From Trinickia soli (GTDB lineage: Bacteria > Pseudomonadota > Gammaproteobacteria > Burkholderiales > Burkholderiaceae), in assembly GCF_002879855.1 (NCBI RefSeq), contig NZ_PNYB01000021.1, positions 1 through 64,000 of the forward strand: 64,000 bases of DNA, written 5' to 3'. A model generated the notes under the pieces. It saw only the letters and a program-made list of their open reading frames with translations. It was not told where the DNA came from and did not search any database. Positions 28,618-38,388 of the stretch are shown here, in pieces (the stretch's first letter is position 1; each line of letters opens with the position of its first letter). Both the position numbers and the translations under genes were made by a program.

Positions 28618-29736
28618 ATGAGAAACCTCGACAATCCCTCTCACGATCAAGAAGTCGGCGTAGCCGATGCGACGCAGGACACGACGCGCATCGACGACGT
28701 CCGTATCGGCGCGGTGCGCCCGTTGATCTCTCCCGCGTTGCTGCAAGACGAACTGCCGGTGCCGCCCGCGGTGCAGACACTGGTCGAGCGTACGCGCGCC
28801 GAAATCGGTGACATCCTGCACGGTCGCGACGATCGGCTGGTGATCGTCGTCGGCCCGTGTTCGATCCATGATCACGATCAAGCGCTCGAATATGCGCGCC
28901 GGCTCAAAGCGGTTGCCGACGAGTTGCGCGACGATCTGCTGATCGTCATGCGTGTTTACTTCGAAAAGCCGCGTACGACGGTGGGCTGGAAGGGTTATAT
29001 CAACGATCCGCGGCTTGACGGCAGTTTTCGAATCAACGAAGGCCTGCGTGCAGCGCGTCGATTGCTGCTCGAAGTCAATGGTTTGGGCTTGCCGGCCGGC
29101 ACCGAGTTTCTCGATTTGCTGAGTCCGCAGTACATCGCCGATCTGATTACCTGGGGCGCGATCGGCGCGCGTACGACGGAGAGTCAGAGCCATCGCCAAC
29201 TGGCGTCGGGCCTCAGTTGCCCGATCGGGTTCAAGAACGGCACTGACGGAGGGGTGCAAATTGCGGCCGATGCGATCGTCGCGGCCCGTGCGAGCCATGC
29301 ATTCATGGGCATGACCAAAATGGGCATGGCTGCGATCTTCGAGACGCGTGGCAATCACGACGCACACGTCATCTTGCGTGGCGGCAAAAAGGGGCCGAAT
29401 TACGATCGGGGGAGCGTGGAGGAATGTTGCGCCGTGCTTCGATCGGCGGGGCTGCGCGAACAGGTAATGATCGATTGCTCGCATGCGAATTCCGGCAAGG
29501 CGCATGAACGGCAGATCGACGTCGCCAACGACGTGGCGCAGCAGTTGTCGAACGGCGAACAGCGGATCGTCGGCGTGATGGTCGAAAGCCACCTCGAGGC
29601 CGGTCGGCAAGATCTCAAAGCGGGCGTGCCGCTGCGCTACGGCGTGTCGATCACCGATGCATGCCTGGGTTGGGCGCAGACCGAGCCCGTCCTCGATGTA
29701 TTGGCACAGGCCGTGCGGACGCGCAGATCGCGCTAG
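28618..29736 (+). CDS. 3-deoxy-7-phosphoheptulonate (DAHP) synthase, class I (AroF/AroG/AroH type)
   Basis: This 372-residue enzyme condenses PEP and erythrose 4-phosphate, the first step of aromatic amino acid synthesis. Signatures are VVGPCSIHDHDQALEYA (metal Cys), RVYFEKPRTTVGWKG, GARTTESQSHRQLASGLS, GFKNGTDGG, and the metal ligands in DCSHANSGK and VGVMVESHLEAGRQ. It is about 20 residues longer than E. coli AroG at the N-terminus. ATG 28618 was chosen because GGAGC lies about 6 bases upstream; the frame is open further up without similarity. Which aromatic amino acid inhibits it cannot be told by eye. Confidence 0.93.
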   Translation: MRNLDNPSHDQEVGVADATQDTTRIDDVRIGAVRPLISPALLQDELPVPPAVQTLVERTRAEIGDILHGRDDRLVIVVGPCSIHDHDQALEYARRLKAVADELRDDLLIVMRVYFEKPRTTVGWKGYINDPRLDGSFRINEGLRAARRLLLEVNGLGLPAGTEFLDLLSPQYIADLITWGAIGARTTESQSHRQLASGLSCPIGFKNGTDGGVQIAADAIVAARASHAFMGMTKMGMAAIFETRGNHDAHVILRGGKKGPNYDRGSVEECCAVLRSAGLREQVMIDCSHANSGKAHERQIDVANDVAQQLSNGEQRIVGVMVESHLEAGRQDLKAGVPLRYGVSITDACLGWAQTEPVLDVLAQAVRTRRSR

Positions 29737-29986
29737 CGAGGCGTTCAAGCTTCAAACAAAAAGGAAGGCCCCCGTAAGTTCAGGCTCGACAATGCACCTT
29801 TCGCGGGCGCGCGGTTACGGAAATGGACGGCTTTCGGCATTCGCGCACTGGTAGCCTTTACGCACTTTTTATGTCGGGCGTGTGACGCTTGTCCAGATGG
29901 CCTGAGCCGGCAGCCCCTCGCTGTGCCGACCGGACCGGGCGCAAACTTCCATTGAGCGTAGCACCCCCTTCTCAGGAGGTGCGACC

Positions 29987-32900
29987 ATGTCTCTCGCTCC
30001 AATAGGTGATTCATCGCCCACGCCCGTGCCGGCGTCTACGTCGGTGCCGACGGGCGCGCCACCGCCAGCGCCATCGGCAACACCGCCGCTGACAGAAGCG
30101 CAAGTGCTCGACGAACTGCAGAAGACGCAGAATCCCGACGACGTCTATGCGAAAGCGCTGCAATTGATCGAGCAAACGCAGAACGACCAGGTCGCAGCAC
30201 AAGCCGTCCAGGACGCCTTCGATGCGTGCATCGTCGCCCCCGCTGCGAAGCAGATTGCCGATGCCTATAGCAAGGGCGGCGCGATGGCGGCCGCGGCGAG
30301 TCTTCACAATGCGCTGAAAGGCGCGCCGCCCGAGGTAGCCGACAGTATTTTCAAAGCCGCGAAACCGACCGTCGACGCGATCGTGCAAGAGTTGGGCGGT
30401 ACGGCGTTCTCCACCCGATTCCTGCTTCCGCCGACGACGAGCGGCTCCGTGACCAGCCTGCGCAAGAGCCAGCAGGACGGCGTCCCTCAAGCCTATCCGC
30501 CTCAGCTTTGGAGGATTGCGTCGCAAGACGAGTTCAAGTCGGTCTATGCCGACCTGTCGGCCGCCGTGGAATTGGCAAGCAAGGGCCCTGACGGGGATGC
30601 GGTGGCCAAACAGGTGGCCTCCAGCATCGTTACGGCCCTGCCATACCAGGCGAAGGACGCCGTGTATTTTCCGTCGCTGGAGAACGTCGACACGAACGCG
30701 CTGATGAGCAGCGCTGTGACGAACGCCGTATCGAGCGGCGATGGCGCTGCGCTTTCGCTCGCCCTTGTGAAGAGGGCATCCGAGGTGCCTGCGCCGAGCA
30801 GTACAAACGGGACAAGTGCGGCAATGGCACCGCCACCGCGGCTTGAAACGAAACAACTGTTCGACGCGATCGCTACTGCCATTCGGACGCTGCGCACGAA
30901 CAACGACAATGCGATGACGGACTTCACGACGCCGGCGCCCGAATTGGCGCAGCAAGCGCTGCGCTGGGGCGGCTTCGTTGGCGACGACGCGGCCGGCATC
31001 GCGAAGCTTCAGGATGCGCTGGCGAAGACGATCGACCAAACGCCTTCGTTGGCAAAGCCGCTTGCGGCGAAAAAGGAAAAAGTCGATCAAACGGCGGCTG
31101 ACGCCTGGGGCGTACTGATCGATTTGCAGAATGCGAAGGCTGATCTGCAAGGGGTCGCAGGCATCGATTCATTGGCGGGTGCCGCGACGCAGCTGCAGCA
31201 CGATCAGCAGACGTCGAAATCGCTGGGTGTCAGTGCGACCGCGCAAGCGGCGGTCAGCCAAGCCGAGACGCTGCAGCTGGCAAAGTCAAACCCAGCCTAC
31301 AACGCGCCCGGGAAACCGCCTAACCTTTGGTGGTCATCGCGTGTCTTGCGTGGCCTCGTTTCCCAGATCGCGGCGATGAAGATGCCGGCCAGTAGCGGAG
31401 ACCAATTGAACGCGGCGGTAGCCAGTATTTCCCGCATGACCGACGAGCAGCGCAAGCAGCTTTTTGGCACGTCGGACATAGGAGCCATTAAAAAAACGTT
31501 GGTCGAACCTGAAGGGGGAACCCGGGAAGCCACGGTTGTTGATGCCGTAAAGAAAATGACCGACGCCGACATCGATCAAATCACCGCACGTGGAGGCTTG
31601 GCGCTGAGCACGCCGGCGGGCCAGGCGATGACCGGCCTCAGCACGGCGCTGTACCTGATCGGTGCGGCGGATCTGATCGATACGCCGGTCGTGCCGGGGA
31701 AAAATCCGGTGCCTGCGCTGATCAACCAAAGTTTCGGCTGGGTCGTCCTGTGGGGAGCCGTCAACAACAGCGCGATGCTCGGTTCGAGTTGGGCACGCAC
31801 GCTGCTGGTCGGCGAGAACTCCATGCTGTTCAAGAACAAGATGCCGATTGGCAGTTGGATGGATCGTCTGACGAGCCCTGCCGTGGGGAAAGGCACGATA
31901 TTCGAGTATTCGGGGGAGGCGTTCGACGGCGTCGCATCGCTGCTCCTCGCCGGCATCGCCGCCTATGAGTTCGGACACAAAGACTATTTGATGTCGGGGC
32001 TTCATCTGGCGGTGTCGGTCATCGGCGGCTATCCTCTTGCCGCGAAATATAGCCCGAAGATTCCAATGTGGCTGGCGGGCGGGCCACAAGAGGCCATTGC
32101 CGGGGACGCCTTGGAAGAAAGCGTGGCGGCTGCCGCTGCAGTGGAAGCAGGGGGCGCCGATTTGGCAGGTCCGCTGGGCACGGTCGCGACGTTGCTGCTG
32201 ACGACGGGCATGTACGGTGTCAAGAAGATCCGCAACGAGATCGCGGCTGCGTCGGCCGAGCCGCTGAACCGGACCATGCTGCACAACCTCGGTTTCTCGA
32301 CTGACCAGGCCAAGTTGCTGGCCAACGATGACGAGCACGGCAACAGCATCGGCCCGACACTGCAGGCAACGGCGTACCGGCTGGGTCTCTCGGGGAAGCA
32401 GATGGGCGACTATTTGAAGTCGTTCACGGATATGCAGAAGCTGAACGAGCTCGTGCTGGCCACGCAGAACGTCAACGCCGATGCACAGGGCAATTACCAG
32501 GCCACGCTGCTCGGTCACGACGATGCGATCGCCGATGCGCCTGCCGGATTGTCGGGGCTGGCGCTGAAGGGCTTCTATGAGAAAAACACGCCGTTGTTCG
32601 ACATTCCGACGTTGCTTCCATCCGCCGACAGCCAGGGGCAACCGCCGTTGAATGCAGACGATAGCTACTACAGAAAGTTGGCTTTGGAGCGGGAAACACC
32701 GCACAGCCTCGACGGCTTGATCCAATGGGCCAAGGACGATGGCATTCCCTTCCCGACCGCGGCACCGAGCGGCGGCGGCGCTACGACCAATCCGCCCGAG
32801 CCGCCCGACCAGCGTGGCATGGGCAAGACCCATACGCCAGCCCCAGCCCCAACCCCAACGCCGACTCAGCGCGACGTTACCGCGCATGACGGCGATACGC

Positions 32901-33064
32901 TCGGCGGCATTGCGCAATCGAACGGGACGACGCTGCCAGGGCTCGCTCCGCTCAACCCCGAGTTCGACTGGTCTTTGCTGGGAATCGACGCGGCGAGACA
33001 AGGAAAGCGCGATCCGAATCTGCTCTTCCCGGGCGACATCATTCACATTCCGGTTGGGCCGTGA
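29987..33064 (+). CDS. Large orphan protein with C-terminal LysM domain
   Basis: The 1025-residue product begins after a perfect AGGAGGT (29974-29980). Its N-terminus is Pro/Thr/Ser-rich (MSLAPIGDSSPTPVPAS) with no Sec signal. Residues 40-560 are Ala/Gln/Asp-rich and probably helical. Several moderately hydrophobic stretches lie around 545-770 (for example VVLWGAVNNSAMLGSSWA and GLHLAVSVIGGYPLAAKY). A PAPAPTPTPTQ linker precedes a LysM module at about 960-1023 (AHDGDTLGGIAQSNGTTL, later PNLLFPGDIIHIP). Only one cysteine is visible. I do not recognise the main body. LysM points to contact with peptidoglycan or chitin-like glycans; an exported or effector role is only a guess. It stands alone. 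Confidence 0.85.
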   Translation: MSLAPIGDSSPTPVPASTSVPTGAPPPAPSATPPLTEAQVLDELQKTQNPDDVYAKALQLIEQTQNDQVAAQAVQDAFDACIVAPAAKQIADAYSKGGAMAAAASLHNALKGAPPEVADSIFKAAKPTVDAIVQELGGTAFSTRFLLPPTTSGSVTSLRKSQQDGVPQAYPPQLWRIASQDEFKSVYADLSAAVELASKGPDGDAVAKQVASSIVTALPYQAKDAVYFPSLENVDTNALMSSAVTNAVSSGDGAALSLALVKRASEVPAPSSTNGTSAAMAPPPRLETKQLFDAIATAIRTLRTNNDNAMTDFTTPAPELAQQALRWGGFVGDDAAGIAKLQDALAKTIDQTPSLAKPLAAKKEKVDQTAADAWGVLIDLQNAKADLQGVAGIDSLAGAATQLQHDQQTSKSLGVSATAQAAVSQAETLQLAKSNPAYNAPGKPPNLWWSSRVLRGLVSQIAAMKMPASSGDQLNAAVASISRMTDEQRKQLFGTSDIGAIKKTLVEPEGGTREATVVDAVKKMTDADIDQITARGGLALSTPAGQAMTGLSTALYLIGAADLIDTPVVPGKNPVPALINQSFGWVVLWGAVNNSAMLGSSWARTLLVGENSMLFKNKMPIGSWMDRLTSPAVGKGTIFEYSGEAFDGVASLLLAGIAAYEFGHKDYLMSGLHLAVSVIGGYPLAAKYSPKIPMWLAGGPQEAIAGDALEESVAAAAAVEAGGADLAGPLGTVATLLLTTGMYGVKKIRNEIAAASAEPLNRTMLHNLGFSTDQAKLLANDDEHGNSIGPTLQATAYRLGLSGKQMGDYLKSFTDMQKLNELVLATQNVNADAQGNYQATLLGHDDAIADAPAGLSGLALKGFYEKNTPLFDIPTLLPSADSQGQPPLNADDSYYRKLALERETPHSLDGLIQWAKDDGIPFPTAAPSGGGATTNPPEPPDQRGMGKTHTPAPAPTPTPTQRDVTAHDGDTLGGIAQSNGTTLPGLAPLNPEFDWSLLGIDAARQGKRDPNLLFPGDIIHIPVGP

Positions 33065-33070
33065 ACGCCG

Positions 33071-33093
33071 GCGCGCGCCTGCAATGCGCGCGC
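33071..33093. terminator. Hairpin between convergent LysM and SYLF genes
   Basis: Two GCGCGCGC arms (33071-33078 and 33086-33093) pair perfectly around a 7-base loop, just after the LysM-gene stop and before the SYLF-gene stop on the other strand. No U-tract lies on either side. It could end transcripts from both directions only weakly. Confidence 0.35.
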
Positions 33094-33116
33094 GTAGCCC
33101 GGCGAACGATCGCTGC

Positions 33117-33707
33117 TCAAATGATGAGCCGTGAGATCTTCGTGCCTTCCAGCGATACGCCGGCCATCAAGCCGGCGTTCGTGAGAACGAACGCTTCGAC
33201 CGGGCTTGTCGCGGTCGACGTATCGACGTTGCCGTTCGCGCCAATGCGCACGAGCGCCACCGTGGCATCGACGCCCGCCGCCCAGCCTTGGCTGCTCGTG
33301 AATTTATCGAGCGCCTCTTGCGTCATGAACAGCATGATGATGGCTTTCGATTGCGCGCCGATCTGCAGCCCGAACGAAGCCGCCGCGATGCTGTAATAGC
33401 CGCTCGACTGGCCGCCGATGCGCAATGCCCCTTGGCCATACTGCCCGCCGATCCAGAACCCCGCGGAGAGCACGGAAGGAAAGACGAGAACGCCGCGCGC
33501 GTTACTGACGAGCTCACGCGAGCCATGCACCGTCGAATATAGACGGGTCAGCGTGGCTTCGACATCTGCATCGATCGCTGCACGCTTGCCGGCGTCGCCC
33601 CCCGGTGAGGAGCTCGAAGAAAGCGGCGTGGTCGTGCATCCGGTGAGCGCAAGTCCGCCCGATGCGAGTGCGGCTCCGGTCATTGCGATGAATCGACGGC
33701 GTTGCAT
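33117..33707 (-). CDS. SYLF (YSC84-like) domain lipoprotein
   Basis: The 196-residue protein starts with a lipoprotein signal, MQRRRFIAMTGAALASGGLA, and the lipobox LTGC, so it is probably membrane-anchored outside the cytoplasm. The rest is a SYLF/DUF500 domain with SRELVSNARGVLVFPSVLSA, GFWIGGQYGQGAL and GWAAGVDATVALVRIGANG. In eukaryotes SYLF binds phosphoinositides; the bacterial role is unclear. AGGAGG precedes ATG 33707. It is convergent with the LysM gene. Confidence 0.9.
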   Translation of the reverse strand: MQRRRFIAMTGAALASGGLALTGCTTTPLSSSSSPGGDAGKRAAIDADVEATLTRLYSTVHGSRELVSNARGVLVFPSVLSAGFWIGGQYGQGALRIGGQSSGYYSIAAASFGLQIGAQSKAIIMLFMTQEALDKFTSSQGWAAGVDATVALVRIGANGNVDTSTATSPVEAFVLTNAGLMAGVSLEGTKISRLII

Positions 33708-33952
33708 GAATCCTCCTGACAAGCGAACGATTGATGGTCGCGCGCGACGTGTTATTCCGCATGCGGCGAAGCTGATACAAAGACAATGCAAATGTCGCGG
33801 GAGTTCCGAAGCGATCGATTTCCGTATTCGGGATTGCAAGCGATCGACAACATCGACGGCCTTCCGATTCGTTGATTCTGCGATTCATCGATTCATCGGT
33901 TCATCGATCGCTTCCGCGCCATTAACCAGTTCTGCGAATGGTTTGAGCGGGC

Positions 33953-36076
33953 TTAGTGAGGAACGTCCACTACGCCATGGCTCACGGCAATCGCATTGCT
34001 GCCCGGGTTCGAGGCAATGGCGGGCAGATTGGCGGTGGTCAGCGCGGGCGCGGCGCCGGGCGTGCCGCCGCGCGGTATCGTGCGCAGCACCTGCGACGGC
34101 GGCAACGGCGTACCGTCATGCAAGTGCCGCCACATCAGATCGAGCGCTTGCAGGTAGTAGTAATGGACGGGGATGAAACGCGTATCGAAGCCGGGCACAC
34201 CGAGAAATGCGTCGAAGTGCTGTCCGTTCATCACTTCGTAGAGCGATACCTGACTGCGAGCGCCTTCGCGCGCGCTGTTGGCGGCCAGGTATGCCCGCGA
34301 AGCATGGTTGATCGGCACAAGCGCGTCGCTGCGCCCTTGCACGAGGATCGCGGGCTTGCCGTGAAGATCGGCGCGGACGCGAATGGCGCGAACGCTCGCG
34401 TGCATGCGCGGGTCATGCTGCGTCCATAGCTGGCGCATACAGAGCGCACCGGCAAAGCTCGCATCGGGTGTTGCGAAGCGATGGTCGGCTGCGCCCGTGG
34501 CGCCGTCGTTGTAGACGAGACTGATGCCGTTGGTGGGGGGAATCCCGTTGCCGAGGCCGAACACGGCCCCCATCGGCGAGGCGGCCGGCGGCACACCGGC
34601 TGCGCCCGTGGCCGGATTCGTCGTGCCGAAGCTGAAACCGCAGAGATTGTCGAGCACGCTCGATCGCGTATAGGCGTTCGCATAGGTGACGGCGACGGCC
34701 GGCACGGCTTGGGAATCCCACATCGCGGCTTGCAACAGGTCGGAATCGGCTTCATAGCCCGCGGCATGCAACTGCGCGAGCGCATCGTCGGCTTGCGCCT
34801 GCAGATCGGCGCCCGTCACATAGCCGGCCGCAGCCAACGATGCGCAGCGCGCCTGCCGGATCGCAATTGTTGTCGCGAGGGGCAATGCGGTCAGATAAGG
34901 CGCGCCCGTGGCCGCTTGCGCCAATGCGGCACAGGGCTGCAGCAGGTTCGCGAGCGTCGTGTAATCGGCGAGCGGTTTGCCGGCTTGTGCGATCGGCTGG
35001 CCGCCTTCGAGCACGCGAGCGCGATGCGGCAGGTCCACGTTGACCTGCGGCTCGCCGACGACGACGGCCGTGATCCAGCCGCGCTTGTCTTGCTCGGCAG
35101 CGGCCAGCGAAGCGCCGCCGCCGTTGCTGACCGACGCGGCGATCGTCGTGATGCTGCCGGGCTCGTAGCGGACGTGCCGACGCGAGCCGGAGACGGTCGC
35201 ACCAAATTGATGATTCAACGCCCAGTACGCGAACTTGATAGCTTCAAGCGTGTCTTTGCCCCATTCCTGCTCGGGGTTTTGCTGCGAGTGGGCGTGCTTG
35301 AACGCATATCGATAGGGGAATGCCGCGTTGAAGCGGGCGATGTCGCTCGCACTGGCATCGACCGTGAACAGGCTGTCGCGGCCTGCGCTGGCGGCGTCGG
35401 CGACGAGGCCATCGATCAACGTGACGTGACCCGTCATCAGCTCTTGCGCGCCGTTGCCCGAGCCCTTGTCCGTGTAAGCGACGGCGCAGCCGCGCTTGAG
35501 GCCCCATTCGCCCGCGGCCGATACGGCGCCGTACACGCCACGCGAGCCCGAGGATGTCGCCGTGACGATGCAAGGTTTTTGCGGATCGAACTGGGTTGGC
35601 ACCTGCACCATCAAGGTGACGTTTTGGTTGCCGGCGCCGTTATCGGCATAGGCGAGATATTCCGTGCCCGCGACTTTTCCTTCTCCTAACGTATCGTTGC
35701 CGTTGATGTCGATATTGGGCCCCCAGAAGCGGCCGTATCCGCCGTTGGCCGTCATGTCGACAAGCGCACGGTAGTTCGACCAGATCGCGAGCCTGCGCAG
35801 TTCGGCTGCGGTCGGGCTGGCCGGGTTCGCGATCGTCGGGGCAGGCCCTGCCAGCCCGGTTTTGCCGAGGCCGCCGGTCAGCAGATCGTCGGTGACGCCG
35901 TCGTAAGTCGTGGTGCGCAGGCTGCTCGCGACGACGAACGACGGCAGGCGGTTGAAGTTCGACGGTGCGCTGTCGCGATCGCCGGCGCGGGCCGCCGTCG
36001 AAAAGAGCGTGGCGCCGGCGATTGCGGCGCCCGCCAATAGGACGGCACTGCAAGCTGCAAGTGGAATGGCTTTCAT
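33953..36076 (-). CDS. D-(-)-3-hydroxybutyrate oligomer hydrolase
   Basis: This 707-residue secreted hydrolase splits 3-hydroxybutyrate oligomers released from polyhydroxybutyrate. A Sec signal (MKAIPLAACSAVLLAGAAIA, ending TAARAG) precedes family-specific blocks: LPSFVVASSLRTTTYDGVTD, DDLLTGGLGKTGL, VTATSSGSRGVYGAVSAAGE, WGLKRGCAVAYTDKG and RFIPVHYYYLQALDLMW. The proposed catalytic serine is in ASVSNGGGAS. GGAGA lies 6 bases before ATG 36076. Its size matches the 3HB-oligomer hydrolase family of Burkholderia and Ralstonia. No phasin or PHB synthase is nearby. Confidence 0.93.
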   Translation of the reverse strand: MKAIPLAACSAVLLAGAAIAGATLFSTAARAGDRDSAPSNFNRLPSFVVASSLRTTTYDGVTDDLLTGGLGKTGLAGPAPTIANPASPTAAELRRLAIWSNYRALVDMTANGGYGRFWGPNIDINGNDTLGEGKVAGTEYLAYADNGAGNQNVTLMVQVPTQFDPQKPCIVTATSSGSRGVYGAVSAAGEWGLKRGCAVAYTDKGSGNGAQELMTGHVTLIDGLVADAASAGRDSLFTVDASASDIARFNAAFPYRYAFKHAHSQQNPEQEWGKDTLEAIKFAYWALNHQFGATVSGSRRHVRYEPGSITTIAASVSNGGGASLAAAEQDKRGWITAVVVGEPQVNVDLPHRARVLEGGQPIAQAGKPLADYTTLANLLQPCAALAQAATGAPYLTALPLATTIAIRQARCASLAAAGYVTGADLQAQADDALAQLHAAGYEADSDLLQAAMWDSQAVPAVAVTYANAYTRSSVLDNLCGFSFGTTNPATGAAGVPPAASPMGAVFGLGNGIPPTNGISLVYNDGATGAADHRFATPDASFAGALCMRQLWTQHDPRMHASVRAIRVRADLHGKPAILVQGRSDALVPINHASRAYLAANSAREGARSQVSLYEVMNGQHFDAFLGVPGFDTRFIPVHYYYLQALDLMWRHLHDGTPLPPSQVLRTIPRGGTPGAAPALTTANLPAIASNPGSNAIAVSHGVVDVPH

Positions 36077-36346
36077 TGGTGTCTCCATGCACTGCTTGTT
36101 GAGCGTAGCGCGGTGGTGCGCCGTTTCGATGCGAAGACCCTGCGTGACACTGCCATGACATCGACCTGCGGAACGAGCGCATGCGCGCGAGAAATGCATC
36201 GCTATCGGTCGACGACGAGATTGTGACGGAAACTGCATGCGCCCATCAACTTTCGTTTTTCCTGCGACGCTCGGGTATGAGCGATGTGAACTGCGGTGCC
36301 AGCGGTGGTGTGTGCGACAACCGTCACAGCGCGATCGATCGAAACG

Positions 36347-37264
36347 CTACGCGCATGGACGGCTCGCGACGGCGCATTCGGCGAGATGAACGACGAGCCT
36401 CTGCGCGGCCGGCTGCAAGGCTTCGTAGTCCTTGAAAAAAATGGCGAAGCGACGTTCGGCCCATGCGTCTGTCAGTGGGACGATCTTCATGTCGAAAATG
36501 CGCGCATAGGTGTGGCCGACGATGGCGGGCACAACGCTGATTCCGAGATTGGCAGCGACTACTCGGAACGTCGCGTCGAACGTCGATACGACCATGCGAT
36601 AGGACACATTGCGCCCAAGCGCCGCGGCGGCGCGGCGCAACGTGGTGTGGACGGCTGTCGAAGGGGGCATGCCCACATGTTCGTAATCAAGCGTCTGTTC
36701 GAGAGAAACCGACCTGTGTTTCGCCAACGGATGGCCGGGATGCACGGCCAACGCAAGGTGGTCTTGCCGGTAAGGGCGGGACATGAGTCCGTTCAAATCG
36801 ACGTTGTCCCAACACACGCCGATGGAGGTCTCGCCGTCGCGGACGCGACGGACGAGTTCGAGCGAGATTTGCTCGTCGACGCTGACTTTCACGTTTTCGT
36901 GTTCGGGCGCCCGCAAGAACGAAGCGATGTCGTCGAGCAATGCTTCGGCGATCGCCGACGCCGAAGCGCAAACGGTGACACTGCCGACGAGCCCGTGCTT
37001 GAATCCGGCGACATCGGTGGAGATGCGCTCCATCGTAAACAGCGCGTTGCGCGCATGTTCGAGCAGAACGATGCCCGCCGGCGTCGGATGCGCGCCGCGG
37101 CGCGTTCGCACGAGCAACGGTACGCCAAGGTCGCTTTCAAGTTGCGCGATGCGTTTGCTGATTGCCGACGGCTCGATGTGCATTTCTTCGGCGGCACGCG
37201 CCATGTTGCGGAGATCGCAAACCGCCACGAAAAGGCGCAAGGTCTTCAAATCGATGTCACGCAT
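36347..37264 (-). CDS. LysR-family regulator, probably of the HMGL/CoA-transferase operon
   Basis: This 305-residue protein has a LysR helix-turn-helix (DLKTLRLFVAVCDLRNMARA and IEPSAISKRIAQLESDLGVP) and an effector domain with SVTVCASASAIAEALLDDIA. ATG 37264 begins the conserved region. It is divergent from the lyase/CoA-transferase pair across a 167-base gap, the classic position for a LysR activator of that operon. The inducer is unknown but may be the acid activated by the CoA-transferase. Confidence 0.9.
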   Translation of the reverse strand: MRDIDLKTLRLFVAVCDLRNMARAAEEMHIEPSAISKRIAQLESDLGVPLLVRTRRGAHPTPAGIVLLEHARNALFTMERISTDVAGFKHGLVGSVTVCASASAIAEALLDDIASFLRAPEHENVKVSVDEQISLELVRRVRDGETSIGVCWDNVDLNGLMSRPYRQDHLALAVHPGHPLAKHRSVSLEQTLDYEHVGMPPSTAVHTTLRRAAAALGRNVSYRMVVSTFDATFRVVAANLGISVVPAIVGHTYARIFDMKIVPLTDAWAERRFAIFFKDYEALQPAAQRLVVHLAECAVASRPCA

Positions 37265-37431
37265 TCGAACGCTCGGTATGGAGGGGCAAGGTAACGTCCT
37301 GCGCAAAGCGAGGGTTTCCAAACGGGAAGGCTTTCGGTTCCAAAATAACGCTTGCCCGATCGTTCGGAATGTCTAAAGTTAGCACACGGCCGGCGCAGGA
37401 GCGACCGGCGCAGCCAACGGAGACATGCCCG

Positions 37432-38388
37432 ATGAAGTCACTGCCCTCCCGCGCAATCATCAGAGAAGTAGGCTTGCGCGATGGTTTGCAGAGTATCCAG
37501 ACGATCTTGCCGACCGCACGCAAATGCGCCTGGATCCGGCGTGCGTACGAGGCGGGGCAGCGCGAAATGGAAGTAGGCTCGTTCGTCCCTGTGCGGCTGA
37601 TGCCGCAGCTGGCCGATACGGCGGAGGTCGTCGCCTATGCGAAGACGTTGCCGGACCTTGTCGTGTCGGTGCTCGTGCCCAACCTGAAAGGCGCCGAGCG
37701 CGCGCTCGAAGTCGAAGCGGATGCGATGCTCGTCCCGCTGTCGGCGAGCCATGCGCACAGCGTGGCGAACTTACGTAGGACTCCTGATGAAGTCATCGCC
37801 GAGATCGGGCGAATGCGAGCGGCTCGCGACGCCGCTGGCGCGAAGACGCGCATCGAGGTGGGCATCAGCACGGCGTTCGGCTGCACGATTCAGGGCGACG
37901 TATCGCGGCAGGAAGTGATGCGCTGCCTGCAGGCAGTGCTCGATGCGGGCGCCGATCAGGTCGGCTTGGCCGACACGGTGGGCTATGCGGGGCCCGGTGC
38001 CGTGCGTGCGTTGTTCGAGCAAGCGCGCCGCGTGGCGGGCGATCGCCTTGCATGCGCGCATTTTCATGACACGCGGGGGCTGGCGCTGGCGAACGTTTTT
38101 GCAGCGCTCGAGACCGGCATCGAGCGATTCGACGCGTCGTTGGGCGGGATCGGCGGGTGCCCGCATGCGCCCGGCGCGAGCGGGAACGCGTCGACCGAGG
38201 ACCTCGTTTTCATGCTCGAAGAGATGGGAATCGCGACAGGCGTCGACATCGAAGGTTTGCTCGCGCTCCGCGCCGAACTCGAGCGCTGGTTGCCGAACGA
38301 AGTGCTGCACGGCAGCCTCGCGCGCGCCGGTTTGCCGAAGACTTTCACCGGGCGGTCGCCCAACGATTTCACGGCAGGTGTCCAATGA
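37432..38388 (+). CDS. Hydroxymethylglutaryl-CoA lyase-like enzyme
   Basis: This 318-residue protein is an HMGL-like TIM-barrel lyase that cleaves a 3-hydroxy-3-methylacyl-CoA such as HMG-CoA. REVGLRDGLQ holds the metal-binding Asp. HFHDTRGLALAN supplies metal His residues. The loop GGIGGCPHAPGASGNASTED holds the catalytic Cys, with His where most HMG-CoA lyases have Tyr or Phe. ATG 37432 was chosen at the start of similarity. It overlaps the next gene (CoA-transferase) by ATGA. Together they could activate and split a free acid such as 3-hydroxy-3-methylglutarate or citramalate; the exact substrate is inference. Confidence 0.9.
   Translation: MKSLPSRAIIREVGLRDGLQSIQTILPTARKCAWIRRAYEAGQREMEVGSFVPVRLMPQLADTAEVVAYAKTLPDLVVSVLVPNLKGAERALEVEADAMLVPLSASHAHSVANLRRTPDEVIAEIGRMRAARDAAGAKTRIEVGISTAFGCTIQGDVSRQEVMRCLQAVLDAGADQVGLADTVGYAGPGAVRALFEQARRVAGDRLACAHFHDTRGLALANVFAALETGIERFDASLGGIGGCPHAPGASGNASTEDLVFMLEEMGIATGVDIEGLLALRAELERWLPNEVLHGSLARAGLPKTFTGRSPNDFTAGVQ

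Noticed and set aside
31334-33046. A 570-codon minus frame opposite the LysM gene
   Set aside because: The plus frame has a perfect ribosome site and a recognisable LysM domain; the minus frame shows only shadow composition.
33870-33912. Imperfect GATTCATC repeats downstream of the oligomer hydrolase gene
   Set aside because: Short and irregular; no clear operator or element.
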